Shown in pieces: positions 35,011 to 45,467 of a DNA stretch of 64,000 nt (its first letter is position 1; each line of letters opens with the position of its first letter). Both the position numbers and the translations under genes were made by a program. The notes under the pieces were generated by a model that did not search any database, was not told where the DNA came from, and saw only the letters and a list, made by a program, of their open reading frames with translations. The DNA is from Membranipora membranacea (lineage: Eukaryota; Bryozoa; Gymnolaemata; Cheilostomatida; Membraniporidae). The DNA lies in contig OU612069.1 of NCBI GenBank assembly GCA_914767715.1, forward strand, positions 682,001 to 746,000. Direction: 5' to 3'.

Positions 35011-37225
35011 AAGTCTTTTGGTATTTGCCACAGACAGACTAAATCTTCATACCAGTTTGGTTTGTCCTCTGTTATGTACTCTTTGACCTACCTAGAGGTA
35101 CTGAATGTATCTTACACTATCGGCTCCCATATCTAGGGATAGTGGCCCCTGTCATCAGGACACGATGAAGCCCTCAATAAGATAAATAGTCTTTGTAATA
35201 ACTGAGGGTTAAGGACATGGTTTAGATCTCTGAGAAATCTAGAGGAGCTGGATGTATCACATAATAAGATCTGATGAAGAGTGAACTGTTCAATGGTGAA
35301 TATTAGGGGCGACCAGGCATCATCAAATTAAGCAAATGTTTCGCAAAACCTTTCACCAGGCCATTCTTTGTCTGTTATTAGTCTCCAAAAATCCAAGTTT
35401 TTGAATAAACTTGTTTAAAGACATACTTCTGAAGTCATACAAAAAAATTCATTATTTTAACAGCCATTACATCTTACTTTAAGCAAACCCGTTCAGTTTC
35501 TCAATTTTATTTATCTGCTCTGCAGCTGTAAAAACTGTGTGACTGTAAGTTATCATCATTAGATGACAGGCTTTCAAAGCTTACCTAAATAATACCTTCA
35601 GGGTTATTTCAGAGGTCACTTCAGTTTTAAAGCGATTGATTAAGACAATAATAATTTTTATTTATTGTATTGAATATTTCTGTTTTGATTATTTGATGTT
35701 TATATAACAAGTTACCCTCAGAGCTGAGTTAACTGGAGGAGCTGGATATATCTGGTAATGAATTATCGATGCATAGTCTACACACAGTGGATAATGGAGT
35801 GAAAAACTCACTGGAACAGTAAAATCATCACTGGGGATTATGACCCAGAACATTATTTTTAGGACCACTTAACGTTGAGACATTGAGGTTCATAATAAGT
35901 TATATTGGTTATTTTTAATTTAATATTTATCAGAGTTGAGTAACCTGGAAGAGCTGAATATATCAGGTAATGACTTCTCAGTGAGTCTAAACTAAACTGC
36001 ACGTTCTTCGTACCAGTTTGGTTTGTCTTCTGTTATATCCACACCAACCTACCTAGAAGTACTGATTCTATGTAACAATATTGGCTACCAAATCTCGGGA
36101 TAGTAGCTTATCATCCTATTATGCAAGGGCACACTTCTGACGTTATATAAACAATTAATGCATCATTTTAACAGGGAATACATGCTATTACTTTCAAAGC
36201 TGTTCATTCTCTCAATTTTATTTACTGGCTATGCAACTGTAAAAACTATGTGACTGTAAGTTACCATCATTAGATGACAGGCTTTCAAAGCTTACCTAAA
36301 TAAAAACTTAAGGTTTTTTTTAAGCCTTAAGTTAAGACTGGTTAAATATCCTTACTGCACTGAATATTTATGTTTATTTTATTTTTTTGTTTATATAACA
36401 CAGTTCCCTCTAAGCTGAGTTAACTGGAGGAGCTGGATATATCTGGTAATCATTTCTCAGTGCATAGTCTACACACAGTGGATAATGGAGTGAAAAACTC
36501 ACTGGAACAGTAAAATCGTAACTGATGATTATGACACAGGACATTATTTTTAGGACCACTTAATGTTGAGACCTTGAGGTTCAGCGCATTATAAGTTATT
36601 TTTTATTTAACATTATCAGAGATGAGTAACCTGGAAGAGCTGAATATATCTGGTTATGAGTGCTCAGTGCATAGTCTAAACTATACTGTACTTTATTCGT
36701 ACAAGTTTGGCTTGTCCTCTGTTATATCCACTTTAACCTACCTAGAAGTACTGGATCTACTATCAGCTCCCAAATATATGGATAAGTAGCTTATAGACAC
36801 ATACATCATGTGTAATGCCTGAGGGTCAAAGTCACGATTTAGATGTCTGAGAAATCTGGTGGAGCTGGATGTATCACGTAATAAGATCTGAAGAGGAGCG
36901 AACTGTTCAATGGTAAATATTAGGAGCGACAAGGCATCATCCTATTATGCAAAGGCACACTTCTGACATTATATAAAAAAATGTGATGTGGGCTATCAAA
37001 ACCAGGAATGTTGCGATCATTTGTTTTATTGTTTTATTGTCACAAACCTGTTGCCTGTGTGGTCTGATTATGTCAATCAATATGACATCATGCTTCATTA
37101 GACAAAGTTAGGGGAGTCCCCATTGTTTGCAGACAAACTACTGAGCAAAGGTGAAACATTGATTAGAGCTGGCTGACCAGTCCACAATTTAGTCAGTTGG
37201 CTTAAAGAACAGTTGATTATCTGAA

Positions 37226-38408
37226 ATGGCCTGCAAGTTGAAAGTTCTGTCCACGTGTGACATTCAGACCTATGTTGTGACTGAGAACAGAGGGAAATTA
37301 TCTGTACTAGACGAGACATTAGCTTCTACAATCAGGGAGCGAAGCGGTAAGAAATTTCTGCAGTTTTTTCGATCTTTTCACGATGCACTGAGAACCGGGA
37401 GGCTTTTGAGAATTAATTCATATACTTATCAGATATATTTATTAAAGAAATGGCGAGTTGTGTTTTATGTCTAATAATCCAAAACGATAGAGAATAATCA
37501 AATTTAGTTTCATGGTGACGGTAATGTTAATTTTTGGAACTCTGTGAATTTGCTACAAATTTGAGTACGGCTCCTACTCAATTAAAGAAGCTCGTGAAAT
37601 AGACGCAATCGAATTTGTAGGTGTCGCTGTTGCAGCCTTAGATAGTGTATGCTTCCATCATCTCGCTATTTACACTGATAACTATAGTAACAATATCTTT
37701 ATCAACACCGCGTGTCTTGATCCATTTGCTACACACAGGAAACTTTATCGAAATGACTTGCGACCGATCGATCACACGATCCTGTCAGATTTCAAACTCC
37801 GTAATGTAAGGAGTCATATTGGACGTAACATTTGCAAGAATTGCATTAGAAAAATTCAAAAGATAGACATAATTAGCCCCGAAGCCGAGTCTCCTCATGC
37901 AAGCACTTCCTACACACCTCAATCTGAACAGCTGGAGAGAAGCTTGACAACATTGAATGAGTCACTAGCTAATATAACCACACCTGTAAGGGCAGAACAA
38001 TTAGTCAAATTACCGAAAATTCGCCGGACTGGTTTTATCGCCGCCAAGGCTGAGAAAGAGAAACAGAAAATTTCTGAACAACTCGGTGAAGCCATTGGGG
38101 TTGTTGAACGTATTCCGCCAACTCCAGACTTTCATGAGCAGCTCATGAATGAACTGAAAGTGAAAATTCGCCTCTGCTCATACAAGGATCAAATCAAATA
38201 TCTAACACTTTTGCCACTTGAATGGAGTAGGGAGCATATCATGCATGAGTTCAGTGTATCAGAGAGACAAGTGCGAGAGGCGAAGAATTTAAAGAGAAGT
38301 CATGGAATTCTATCAGATGTTCCTATGACTAATAAAGGTAACAAACCACTAACCGTTTATGTTTATGTTGCTTGTATATTACCAGACAATCACAGAATCA
38401 GCCCATAA
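37226..38408 (+). CDS. 5' gene of transposon copy 2 (unidentified, zinc-finger and HTH-like)
   Basis: A first segment (37226 to about 37410, MACKLKVLSTCDIQTYVVTE...) and a second continuous frame (37569-38408) lack an obvious joining splice pair. The second frame has a possible zinc site (SVCFHH ... ICKNCIRKI), a Ser/Glu-rich linker, and a C-terminal helical block LLPLEWSREHIMHEFSVSER followed by QVREAKNLKRSHGIL. That block resembles the DNA-binding segment of another multicopy invertebrate transposon protein family. It then enters the intron inherited from the other element, at AAAG|GTAACA. Whether read through or spliced to 38386, translation stops at TAA 38406-38408. It is unlike the 5' gene of copy 1. 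Confidence 0.5.
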
Positions 38409-39012
38409 TAACAGAGCGGTGGTGCTTGGGAATGGAGAAGACGGCACTACAGAAGTCTCCATGTTCGACTGGTCAGGCTTCCTCGCCAAGGACTTCAGCA
38501 GAGTCGATCACATACTGAGCTACAAGCAATTCAAATTCCATCGAACAACACTGTCTATAGAGCTGACGCCGCTAAAGTTCGCAAATACAAATCCTGGAAA
38601 TATTACTAAACTCTGCAAAGCTACACTTCCTACCACTAGCCTTCCCACAGTCTCAGCTGTGACAGGGCTTTCTCTGAAGAGACAGTGGTATCTATTTGAT
38701 GAGATTAGAGAATTCTGTAGACACTGTACAGAGGAGGAAGTCTGCCAAAAGCCTACTGCTCCGAAACCAAAGGCTACAGCAGTCGTGGCATCAACTAGTG
38801 CTAACAGTAAGTCAAAACTGTTCGATGATGTTTTTGACCGATTGATTGTTATCCACTGACTTCTTGTAATGAATTTAAATCTCAATGATTCTTTGATAAC
38901 ATAATACATGTATTTATATCTCAATTTATTTTCAGACGGAACTACTTCAGAGAAGACCTCCACCCGTAAATCCTCAAAGAGACCACCAGCGAAAAAATCA
39001 AAGAAATCCTAG
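38386..39012 (+). pseudogene. 3' exons of the DUF7869-like gene, detached
   Basis: Exons 38386-38806 and 38936-39012 correspond to the last two exons of the gene at 24356-27213 (TITESAHNNRAVVLGNGEDG ... RPPAKKSKKS) with few substitutions. The catalytic-core exons with HADN..GQNKN are absent. The upstream donor is phase 1 and this acceptor is phase 0, so splicing puts these exons out of frame (DNHRISP then stop). Confidence 0.75.
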
Positions 39013-39648
39013 ATGTATCGAAGACAGATGAATATTATTAAAATAAGCGTTATAATTATAGTGTAATATACTATAATTAATATAATTAAATGTAATATAA
39101 TAATACTTTTTAATAATTTGAATTCTATAGGAAAGTCTACGAGAATGTAGATTTTCATAGACAATTTTGTTTGAAGATTTATGAGTTTGATATTAATGTA
39201 AAAACAATCGACGCTCATGTACTTTATCTGGTATTTTCTCGTTTTCTTCCGCAATCTAATTATATATATAATATATATATATCATCGCAAATTATTTAAA
39301 TTACATTTAATCGCATGAAAGCCCATTTTCAGCGGTTTCGAAATATATATGGGTTTATTATGAAGTAAGTGTTACAATGCCCGTATCTAAGGAAAGCGTA
39401 AACATACACAAAACTAATTGAATAATTTTGTCAATCCAAACTTCGGCAGCCATTATCTCAATAACCACAAACCAACAAATCGAGGCGCTTTCCCAGACTA
39501 AAACCGTCAAAACTCCTCTTTGGATAGAGATATTGAAATAATTTTTTCACCACTATGCTCAGAAGACTCAGCTTTATCACATCATGCAAAAAAATGACTA
39601 AGCCAATCTTGAGCAACATTCCTGGTTTTGACAGCACCCATCACAAAT

Positions 39649-39956
39649 GCATTATTTTAACAGGGATTACATGCTATAACTTGCAAAGCTGTTCAGACCC
39701 TCAATTTTAATTACTTGCTCTGCAGCTGTAAAAACTTTGTGACTGTAAGTTATCATCATTAGATGACAGGCTTTCAAAGCTTACATGAATAAAAACTTCA
39801 GGGTTAGTTTTAAGGTCACTTCAAATTTTAAGTTATTGGTTAAGACTAGATAAATTTATTTATTGCACTGAATATTTCTGTTTTGTTTGCAACCAGTTAC
39901 CCTCAGAGCTGAGTTAACTGGAGGAGCTGAATATATCTGGTAATCATTTCTTCAGA
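39649..39956 (+). repeat. LRR unit remainder right of transposon copy 2
   Basis: GCATTATTTTAACAGGGATT resumes the LRR unit exactly where 36982 left off. It ends with an LRR-like LEELNISGNHF segment at about 39910-39955, where piggyBac sequence begins. Confidence 0.8.
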
Positions 39957-40780
39957 GTCATAAAGGCACAAACAAACCGCTATGCCAGACAACGCATAGA
40001 TGCAGGATGAACCCAGAAGCCTGTGAGAGCGGGTAGTATACTTACCAAGTGGAAGGTAGTGACACTTGCCGAGTTGAAAGGATTTTTTTCCATCATTATC
40101 TATATGGACATAGTAAAAAAGCCCACCTTACACCAATACCGGTCAACTTTATCTATATGGAGCACATCAATTGCTAAATCTATTATGTCTAGAGATCGGT
40201 TTCTAGCTATCAAAAGCATGTTGCATTTCAATGATTCTGAAACTTATGTGCCGCAAGGTCAGCCAGAATATGATTCTTTACATAAACTGAGACCAATCGT
40301 TTACCCGATGCTGGAAAACTTTAGATCTAGTTTGACCCTAGGAAAATGTGTGAGTCTGGATGAAGCGATGTGTGCGTTCAGGGGTAGGCTCAAGTTCAGA
40401 GTGTACAATGCCAACAAACCTGATAAGTGTGGGATCAAACTTTTTGAGGTGTGCGACTCGACAACAGGGTATGCTTGGAGCTTTGAGACATATGCTGGGC
40501 ATGGGGGAACAACCACTGATATGTGATGCGTCTGGTCACCTGCATCTTAGACAAAGGACATGTTCTGTACATGGACCGCTTGTAGTGAAATTCCAACCTT
40601 CGAAAAGGTTAGCCTATTGATTCATGATTATTGACACCCAGCAGCAATAAAATTTTATTACATTATAAAATTTCCCACTTAGGTGCAACTGTGTTTATGT
40701 AACTGCTTTGCTCATCAATTAGCTCCAAAATTGTTTGTTTTAATTATCATTCCCTTGATGATTTGATTGCCTTATCGTGC

Positions 40781-41055
40781 AGTGGCGACCTGTTGTGTGC
40801 GGTGGGGTCCTGTTGTGTGCGGTGGCGACCTGTTGTGTGCGGTGGGGTCCTGTTGTGTGCGGTGGCGACCTGTTGTGTGCGGTGGGGTCCTGTTGTGTGC
40901 GGTGGGGTCCTGTTGTGTGCGGTGGCGACCTGTTGTGTGCGGTGGGGTCCTGTTGTGTGCGGTGGGGTCCTGTTGTGTGCGGTGGGGTCCTGTTGTGTGC
41001 GGTGGCGACCTGTTGTGTGCGGTGGGGTCCTGTTGTGTGCAGTGGGGTCCTGTCC
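40781..41055 (+). repeat. 20-bp minisatellite, about 13.5 units
   Basis: Two unit types alternate irregularly: GGTGGCGACCTGTTGTGTGC (A) and GGTGGGGTCCTGTTGTGTGC (B), in the order A B A B A B B A B B B A B plus a partial. Neither contains a stop in most frames, which is why long open frames appear on both strands. They are not genes. Confidence 0.95.
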
Positions 41056-42239
41056 TTGGTCTTAGTTGGGCATCTCCTGATGTGTTTTGACCAATAATAA
41101 CCAAGATATATGCAGCTGGGAGAGAAAAGACTGTCCTCAAGCCAGTTGTCAGAATAATTCCATAGCAGCATGTAGCAAGAAGAAATTATTATCATGGCTG
41201 TTTAGCAAGTTTTCTATTTCAATCATTCAACAGTAATTCAAAGAATTTACCAAAAGATTGGGATTAATCAGGCACAGGTCAGTAAATATTTTATATTTTG
41301 TTGATGTCTAATTATACCCTAAATTCAGTTTTATTTCCATCCTACTGTTTATTTACATTGGAACTTACGATTGTGGTGGATTTTCCACCACAGCTGGACA
41401 TTTAGAATTTTATTTTACATGCTTTCTTATTATTACTAGTTGTCTGCCCATGTCATCATTTTAGTAACTTTTCTTATTTTAACCAGTTTAAACCTATTTA
41501 ACTATTACAAGCCATCTATGGAATTTTCCATGGAAAATTTCCACATGTAGTATCACATGACCTACTATGCATTTATAACCAAACACCAGTGGAATAGGTT
41601 TCAGTTAGTATCCAGCAGCTGAAGTAACAAGACCTTAATATTTTAACTAGTCTACAGATCACCAATAAAGTGCCTTACAACTTAACCAACTGAAGTAAGT
41701 TTCTTGAGTTCTGCCTGCTGGCAGACCTCCCTGCCTTGACATAATGTTGCCTTGTTTGTACTCTGTTGTTAGACTGTAGCCTTCCTTGGGAAGTAGGTAG
41801 AGGCCAAGTGAAAACCCCCATTGCACCATCGCATCCATTGACCTGATTGCCAGTCCAGTTCCAGTTCAGTTCAATCCAGTCCAGTTCCAGTCCAGTCAAG
41901 CAATCTCGCAAAGATAGTTGTAAACCCAGAGCCATTCCCTTCCCCCAATTTGGTTATTTATTTATCTATACCTCTTCCCTCCCATTGATTATATTGTCCA
42001 ACCCTCTTCCCCTGGCCCATTTGCTTCCTTTTGTCTCGCCCGACAAATAAGTAGTAATCATATTATCTATATCCCTTCCTTCCCGAATTTATATTGCCCA
42101 ATAAATATGTTAATAGTTGTCCATATCCCTTCCCTCCCCAGTTATTCTTGCCAGATAAATAAGCCTATCTTTGCCCACATATCCCCCCCCCCCCCGAAAG
42201 CCAGTCCCAAAGTCAGGTCAATTATATCCCCAGCCCAGA

Positions 42240-42430
42240 TAGAGTCGCCGTACTCGTTACCCCCCTCAGTTAGAGTCGTCGTACTCGTTACCCCCCCCCC
42301 CTCAGTTAGAGTCGTCGTACTTCTTACCCCCCCCCCCAGTAAAAGTCGTTGTACTCGGTATATTCACAGGCAGATAGTCTTCGTACTCGGTATATTTCCA
42401 GGCAGATAGAGTCGGCGTACTCGTTTTAGA
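42240..42430 (+). repeat. Degenerate repeats in the putative LTR promoter region
   Basis: About six copies of AGAGTCG[T/G]CGTACTCGTTA-like words are separated by runs of 6-10 C. They lie immediately upstream of the TATA box and could be U3 enhancer-like repeats. Confidence 0.6.
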
Positions 42431-42446
42431 GAGTCGGCGTACTCAG

Positions 42447-42454
42447 TATAAATA
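42447..42454 (+). promoter_or_regulatory. TATA box of the putative LTR
   Basis: TATAAATA follows the repeated GTCGGCGTACTCAG words about 200 bp before the CA end. This fits a U3 promoter with a short R-U5 and implies plus-strand orientation. Confidence 0.45.
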
Positions 42455-43084
42455 GGCAATGGGCGTGGTTGCAGTGGCGGGTATCGCCGCCTTAGGGTAA
42501 CCCCCTCAAAATCCTCTACACGATCATGTTACATTTCATAGGTTTCACGACTTGGTAAAGCAATACAAGAAAATCAGCAGGCTAACACCTCACTGTAGTT
42601 CCATACCTCCGCTTGATCCCACAAAAGAGTTTTGGCGTTTATATAAAACACCACACCGCTTCTACACTTCGCCAACACTAACAGAGCAACTACTTGCGCG
42701 TAATACACAAGTAGTTGGCGCTATTCAGGTCAATCGAAGGGGATTACCAAGGCCCATTAAGTCCCAGAAACTAAAAAAGGGGAGGTCATAGCGTTTAGGC
42801 GGGGAAGAATGATGTGTTTGAAGTGGAAGGATATGCGGGAAGTTTATATGACATATACGATTCATGATGATGCATATGAGGAGATGCAGAGACGTGGAGA
42901 AGCTGTTCACATCTCCCAACTTAACTGTATCATTGATTATAAAACTAACATAGGGGGAGTGGACAGGAGTGATGATTGCTTATTATCCCTTCAATTGTTA
43001 AACTTTGAAGTGGTATAAAACGTTTGGACATTAACAACGGACAGGAGCACAAGAGTTGAGGTTTAGATCTTGAGGTTCAGCGAA

Positions 43085-43170
43085 CAACAAATTATTATTA
43101 TTAATTTTCAATTGAATATTTTAATCAGAGCTGAGTAAGCTGCAGGAGCTGGATAATATCAGGTAGCGAT
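43085..43170 (+). repeat. LRR unit fragment right of piggyBac
   Basis: TTAATCAGAGCTGAGTAAGC then CTGCAGGAGCTGGA translates as ELSKLQELD, with a following ATATCAGGTA as in the array units. It shows that the array once continued to here. Confidence 0.65.
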
Positions 43171-43227
43171 TTCTCAACGGATACTTCAAAAGAAAAACAG
43201 GAAGGAACTATTGGGCTGCTAATTGTT

Positions 43228-43690
43228 GTGGCAAAATTAGGGATCTGCCAATCTATCAGTGTACTTGACCTTCATACTCCTGTCCCGATACGTTATGAAT
43301 CTGACTCTTATAGTCAATCAGGTCAACAAGAATTGAAAAAAAACTTGACTTATGACTGTTGCACCTCAAGATTTGAAGGGCTTGTCAACGAAAAGCATAA
43401 GTGTGTGATATTCAGAAAGAAGCTCCGACAAGAAAATGAAATGAACAATCACATTGGGCCAGAACTTGGAATGGGAGATCTGTCCACTGTGGTTGGTAGA
43501 AAAAAGAAAAATTTGTCAGTGCACACTGCAAGCTCAAAAAATTCATAAAAAAAACCCTCGTTTTGCATTTCAGTGTTGGAAAACAGTAAATTCGAGGAAA
43601 AAAAACAGCGCTCGCAATGTTATTGAGATTGAATACTGGATGGCCATAACAAAAACAGGGTCTTCGCTGTCTAATAAGGTCTTTTGCTAG
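43228..43690 (+). pseudogene. Unidentified coding-like fragment in two frames
   Basis: A 106-codon frame (LGICQSISVLDLHTPVPIRY ... NEKHKCVIFRKKLRQENEMN) ends at TAA 43548. A second frame overlapping it by about 90 bases carries on as NPRFAFQCWKTVNSRKKNSA. Composition looks coding, and the K-rich KHKCVI...NNH patch could be half of a zinc finger. I do not recognise it. A frame slip would explain the two frames. It is probably part of a mobile element. Confidence 0.3.
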
Positions 43691-44183
43691 AAAGGGAACT
43701 GAAGTGGGAAAAAACCTCACACATTTGGTTCCCTGAGCTAAACAGCGTTTGATCAGCATACCAGAAGACAGACTTAAGTGATGATAGAGGGACCATCAGA
43801 AAAAAAAACACTACCACCAGTCAAACAGAATTACAGAATTATAGAAACTGATTCCAGCTATGCTAAGGCCAAGTTCTTGGCCTATTTGGCTGTCACTAAC
43901 TTACTGCCATCAAACTGAGGCAAAGTAATTCATCAATCAGAGCAATGTTTTCCTTCACATACAGGACAAAATAACTCAATATTCTTTCTTTGGTTGTATT
44001 GCTGTTAAAACTACTTTGTGAATTGATGGTTGATCAGATTTTCATCCTTCCACTATACGGCTAATGATCAGCCTTGATATGAAGGTCAACAATATAGTCA
44101 GCTGGCTCGAGAGAGCCGCAATTGCTCTGCAGAGATCGACCTTTCCCTTTTTCCAATTATCATAATATTATTTATTATTGCAG

Positions 44184-44379
44184 GAAATTCTGTGAATCAA
44201 TCAGGGGCAGGAGCCTCACAGAGGCTGTCTTCAAAACAATGAGGCGAGTGGCTGCCAACCAATTTTGGCAGCATTTCACGATGCACGGGACTAAGAAGAA
44301 AAAGAGCCTTGCAGGCACAAGAATGTTCAAGGCAATAAGACCTGAGTCATCTTGTCCAAAGAATTCGGTCTTGCACTGA
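44184..44379 (+). CDS. DUF4806-like terminal exon
   Basis: After an acceptor (TTATTGCAG) the frame reads SLTEAVFKTMRRVAANQFWQ, HFTMHGTKKKKSLAGTRMFK, AIRPE and stops at TGA. The order 'helix with hydrophobic M/V-x2-V...; basic GxGKKK; aromatic/LxxxxxIxxA' is that of the DUF4806 domain found in many invertebrate multicopy proteins. The earlier exons of such a protein were not recognised, so it may be an orphan exon or part of a transposon-linked gene. Confidence 0.4.
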
Positions 44380-44639
44380 ACTGCATATATTGTAGGTATG
44401 TATGTATATTTGAACAAGTCAACAATTAATTGAAATTTTTGGTCTGTTTATAATCCAACAGAATGTTTAAAAACATTTAAAACCAACTAGTGCCAAGTTA
44501 AGACTTCAATATTATGTATGATGGATATTTGTAATAGGATCCCTACTTTTAGTTTATAATCTGTTACCATTCAATCCACTGAGTACAATAACTATTTTGA
44601 GCTTGAGTTAAGACCTCAGGACAGGAGAGGACAACAATT

Positions 44640-45078
44640 ATCTAGAGCAACTTCCCCACTTCGAATGTAGAACAGATGTTTTACAACTTCTAAGTCGCAG
44701 AAAAAGACAAGGACTTCCTAAGATTTCTATCGCTGGCGATGATCTAGAGACAGTAAAGACATACAGGATGAACAAACATATATTCGGAGCAACTTCCTTG
44801 CCCAACACCACCCTTCAAAGGCATCAGATTTCATTACAATAGACTTTTACGTGGATGATGGAGTCACAAGTGTTGATTCTAATGAAGAGGCAATAACACT
44901 CGTAAGAGAATCATCAGCAATATGCCAAGCAGGGAATCTAAGACTGCACAAATTCACTTCAAATTCTGCAGAGGTTCTCACATCACTTCCAGCTACAGAG
45001 CGCAAAGTAGGCCTACAGGATGCTGAATTATTTAGTGGTAATCTTCCGACACAAAGAACGATAGGAATGGAATTTTGA
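44640..45078 (+). pseudogene. BEL/Pao retrotransposon reverse transcriptase fragment
   Basis: A first part (to about 44830) contains an HIFGATSLPN block and, after a one-base slip at about 44840, the frame continues with FYVDDGVTSVDSNEEAI and LRLHKFTSNSAEVL. The YVDD catalytic box followed by a G-N-L-R-L-H-K-F-x-S-N segment is diagnostic of the Pao-type reverse transcriptase. The frame stops at 45078. No integrase, protease or LTR was found nearby, so this is an isolated relic. Confidence 0.8.
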
Positions 45079-45467
45079 CACAAACATACTCCATTTCGTA
45101 AATGAACGTTGAAAAAAAAACATTGTATCATAGCGTGACTAGGGTGAAGTTGAACCAAATGCATTGTAGGAAACTAACTGTAATAACAACTTGTCGTTAT
45201 CCTCCATTTTACAGAGCAACAAAGCTCTCTCTGATTGAGTGGAGCGATGACTCCAGCATAAATATCTAATCGCTTTTATTTCACTCAAATCGACTTTATC
45301 TCACTGACTTTTACTTTTGAAAAAATGAAATGTCTCATCACATGTATATTATTATCATTAAACACGTATTCTGCATTTAATAAAACAACCTGGGAAATAA
45401 CTACACTCTTTGTTAATTTATTATGACCAATGATGAGGATTCGGAAGACTTGTGAGGTAAACAGAGC
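45079..45467. other. Gap at the 3' end of the minus-strand gene
   Basis: Contains the probable poly(A) signal of the neighbouring minus-strand gene (AATAAA on the minus strand at 45417-45422). Otherwise there is no feature. Confidence 0.5.

Larger units (their letters stand above)
28815..36982 (+). repeat. Decayed array of LRR-encoding units
   Basis: Units contain separate short segments that each translate as one leucine-rich repeat. Examples are LTYLEVLNL, FRFLRNLEELDVSHNNL, LTGGA/LEELYISGNDFSV and ELSNLEELNISGNDFSV. Each is preceded by intron-like AT-rich DNA ending in AG, so the ancestral gene had roughly one LRR per exon. The tandem core at 31995-34621 is very regular. Flanking units (28815-29600, 35040-36982) are more diverged, and further pieces continue at 39649-39957 and 43085-43170 beyond insertions. 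Frequent stops (for example the TAA in SELS*LEEL) and missing splice sites indicate a pseudogene array. Which receptor family it came from cannot be told from these repeats. Confidence 0.65.
36979..39648 (+). mobile_element. Complete DUF7869-type transposon, copy 2, with TIRs and 4-bp duplication
   Basis: The element spans 36983-39644 (2662 bp). Its left end GTGATGTGGGCTATCAAAAC is mirrored by the right end (GTGATGGGTGCTGTCAAAAC on the minus strand). The match continues through CAGGAATGTTGC, giving about 32-bp inverted repeats. AAAT flanks both sides (36979-36982 and 39645-39648). The empty site is recoverable from sister LRR units, which read ATATAAAAAAATGCATTATT. Copy 1 at 24139 is also preceded by AAAT, which suggests target preference. 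Confidence 0.85.
40581..42655 (+). mobile_element. Solo-LTR-like insertion with CCGCT target duplication
   Basis: The segment starts TGTAGTG and ends CACCACA, so the ends are TG...CA with short inverted repeats (TGT[A/G]GTG). CCGCT immediately precedes it (40576-40580) and immediately follows it (42656-42660). Excision restores the piggyBac coding text. A 2075-bp length, TG/CA ends and a 5-bp duplication are what an LTR of a Gypsy- or BEL-type retrotransposon leaves after LTR-LTR recombination. No coding frame is present. Internally it carries a 20-bp minisatellite, CCAGT-rich repeats (41850-41900), GTCGTCGTACTCGTTACC-type repeats separated by C-runs (42240-42430) and a TATA box. Confidence 0.75.
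39957..43021 (+). pseudogene. piggyBac transposase split by a solo-LTR-like insertion
   Basis: The left part (39957-40580) reads QTNRYARQRI, KWKVVTLAELKGFFSIIIYM, the SRDRFLAIKSMLHFND block, LGKCVSLDEAMCAFRGRLKF with the first catalytic Asp, KLFEVCDSTTGYAWSFE and CILDKGHVLYMDR. The right part (42656-43021) resumes FYTSPTLTEQLLARNTQVVG, RRGLPRPIKSQKLKKG, TNIGGVDRSD. Removing 40581-42655 plus one copy of CCGCT restores a continuous YMDR-FYTSP. Other breaks are a slip near 40525 (TTDM then TGA), a lost G near 42780, and a slip after DRSD near 42975. It is an inactive copy inserted in the LRR array. Confidence 0.85.

Noticed and set aside
28815-36982. Possible CRISPR-like or regulatory repeat array
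   Set aside because: Unit length (876 bp), eukaryotic context and LRR coding content explain the periodicity.
40740-41195. Five overlapping open frames of 100-150 codons on both strands
   Set aside because: They are produced by the stop-free 20-bp minisatellite and encode pure repeats such as CCVRWGPVVCGG.
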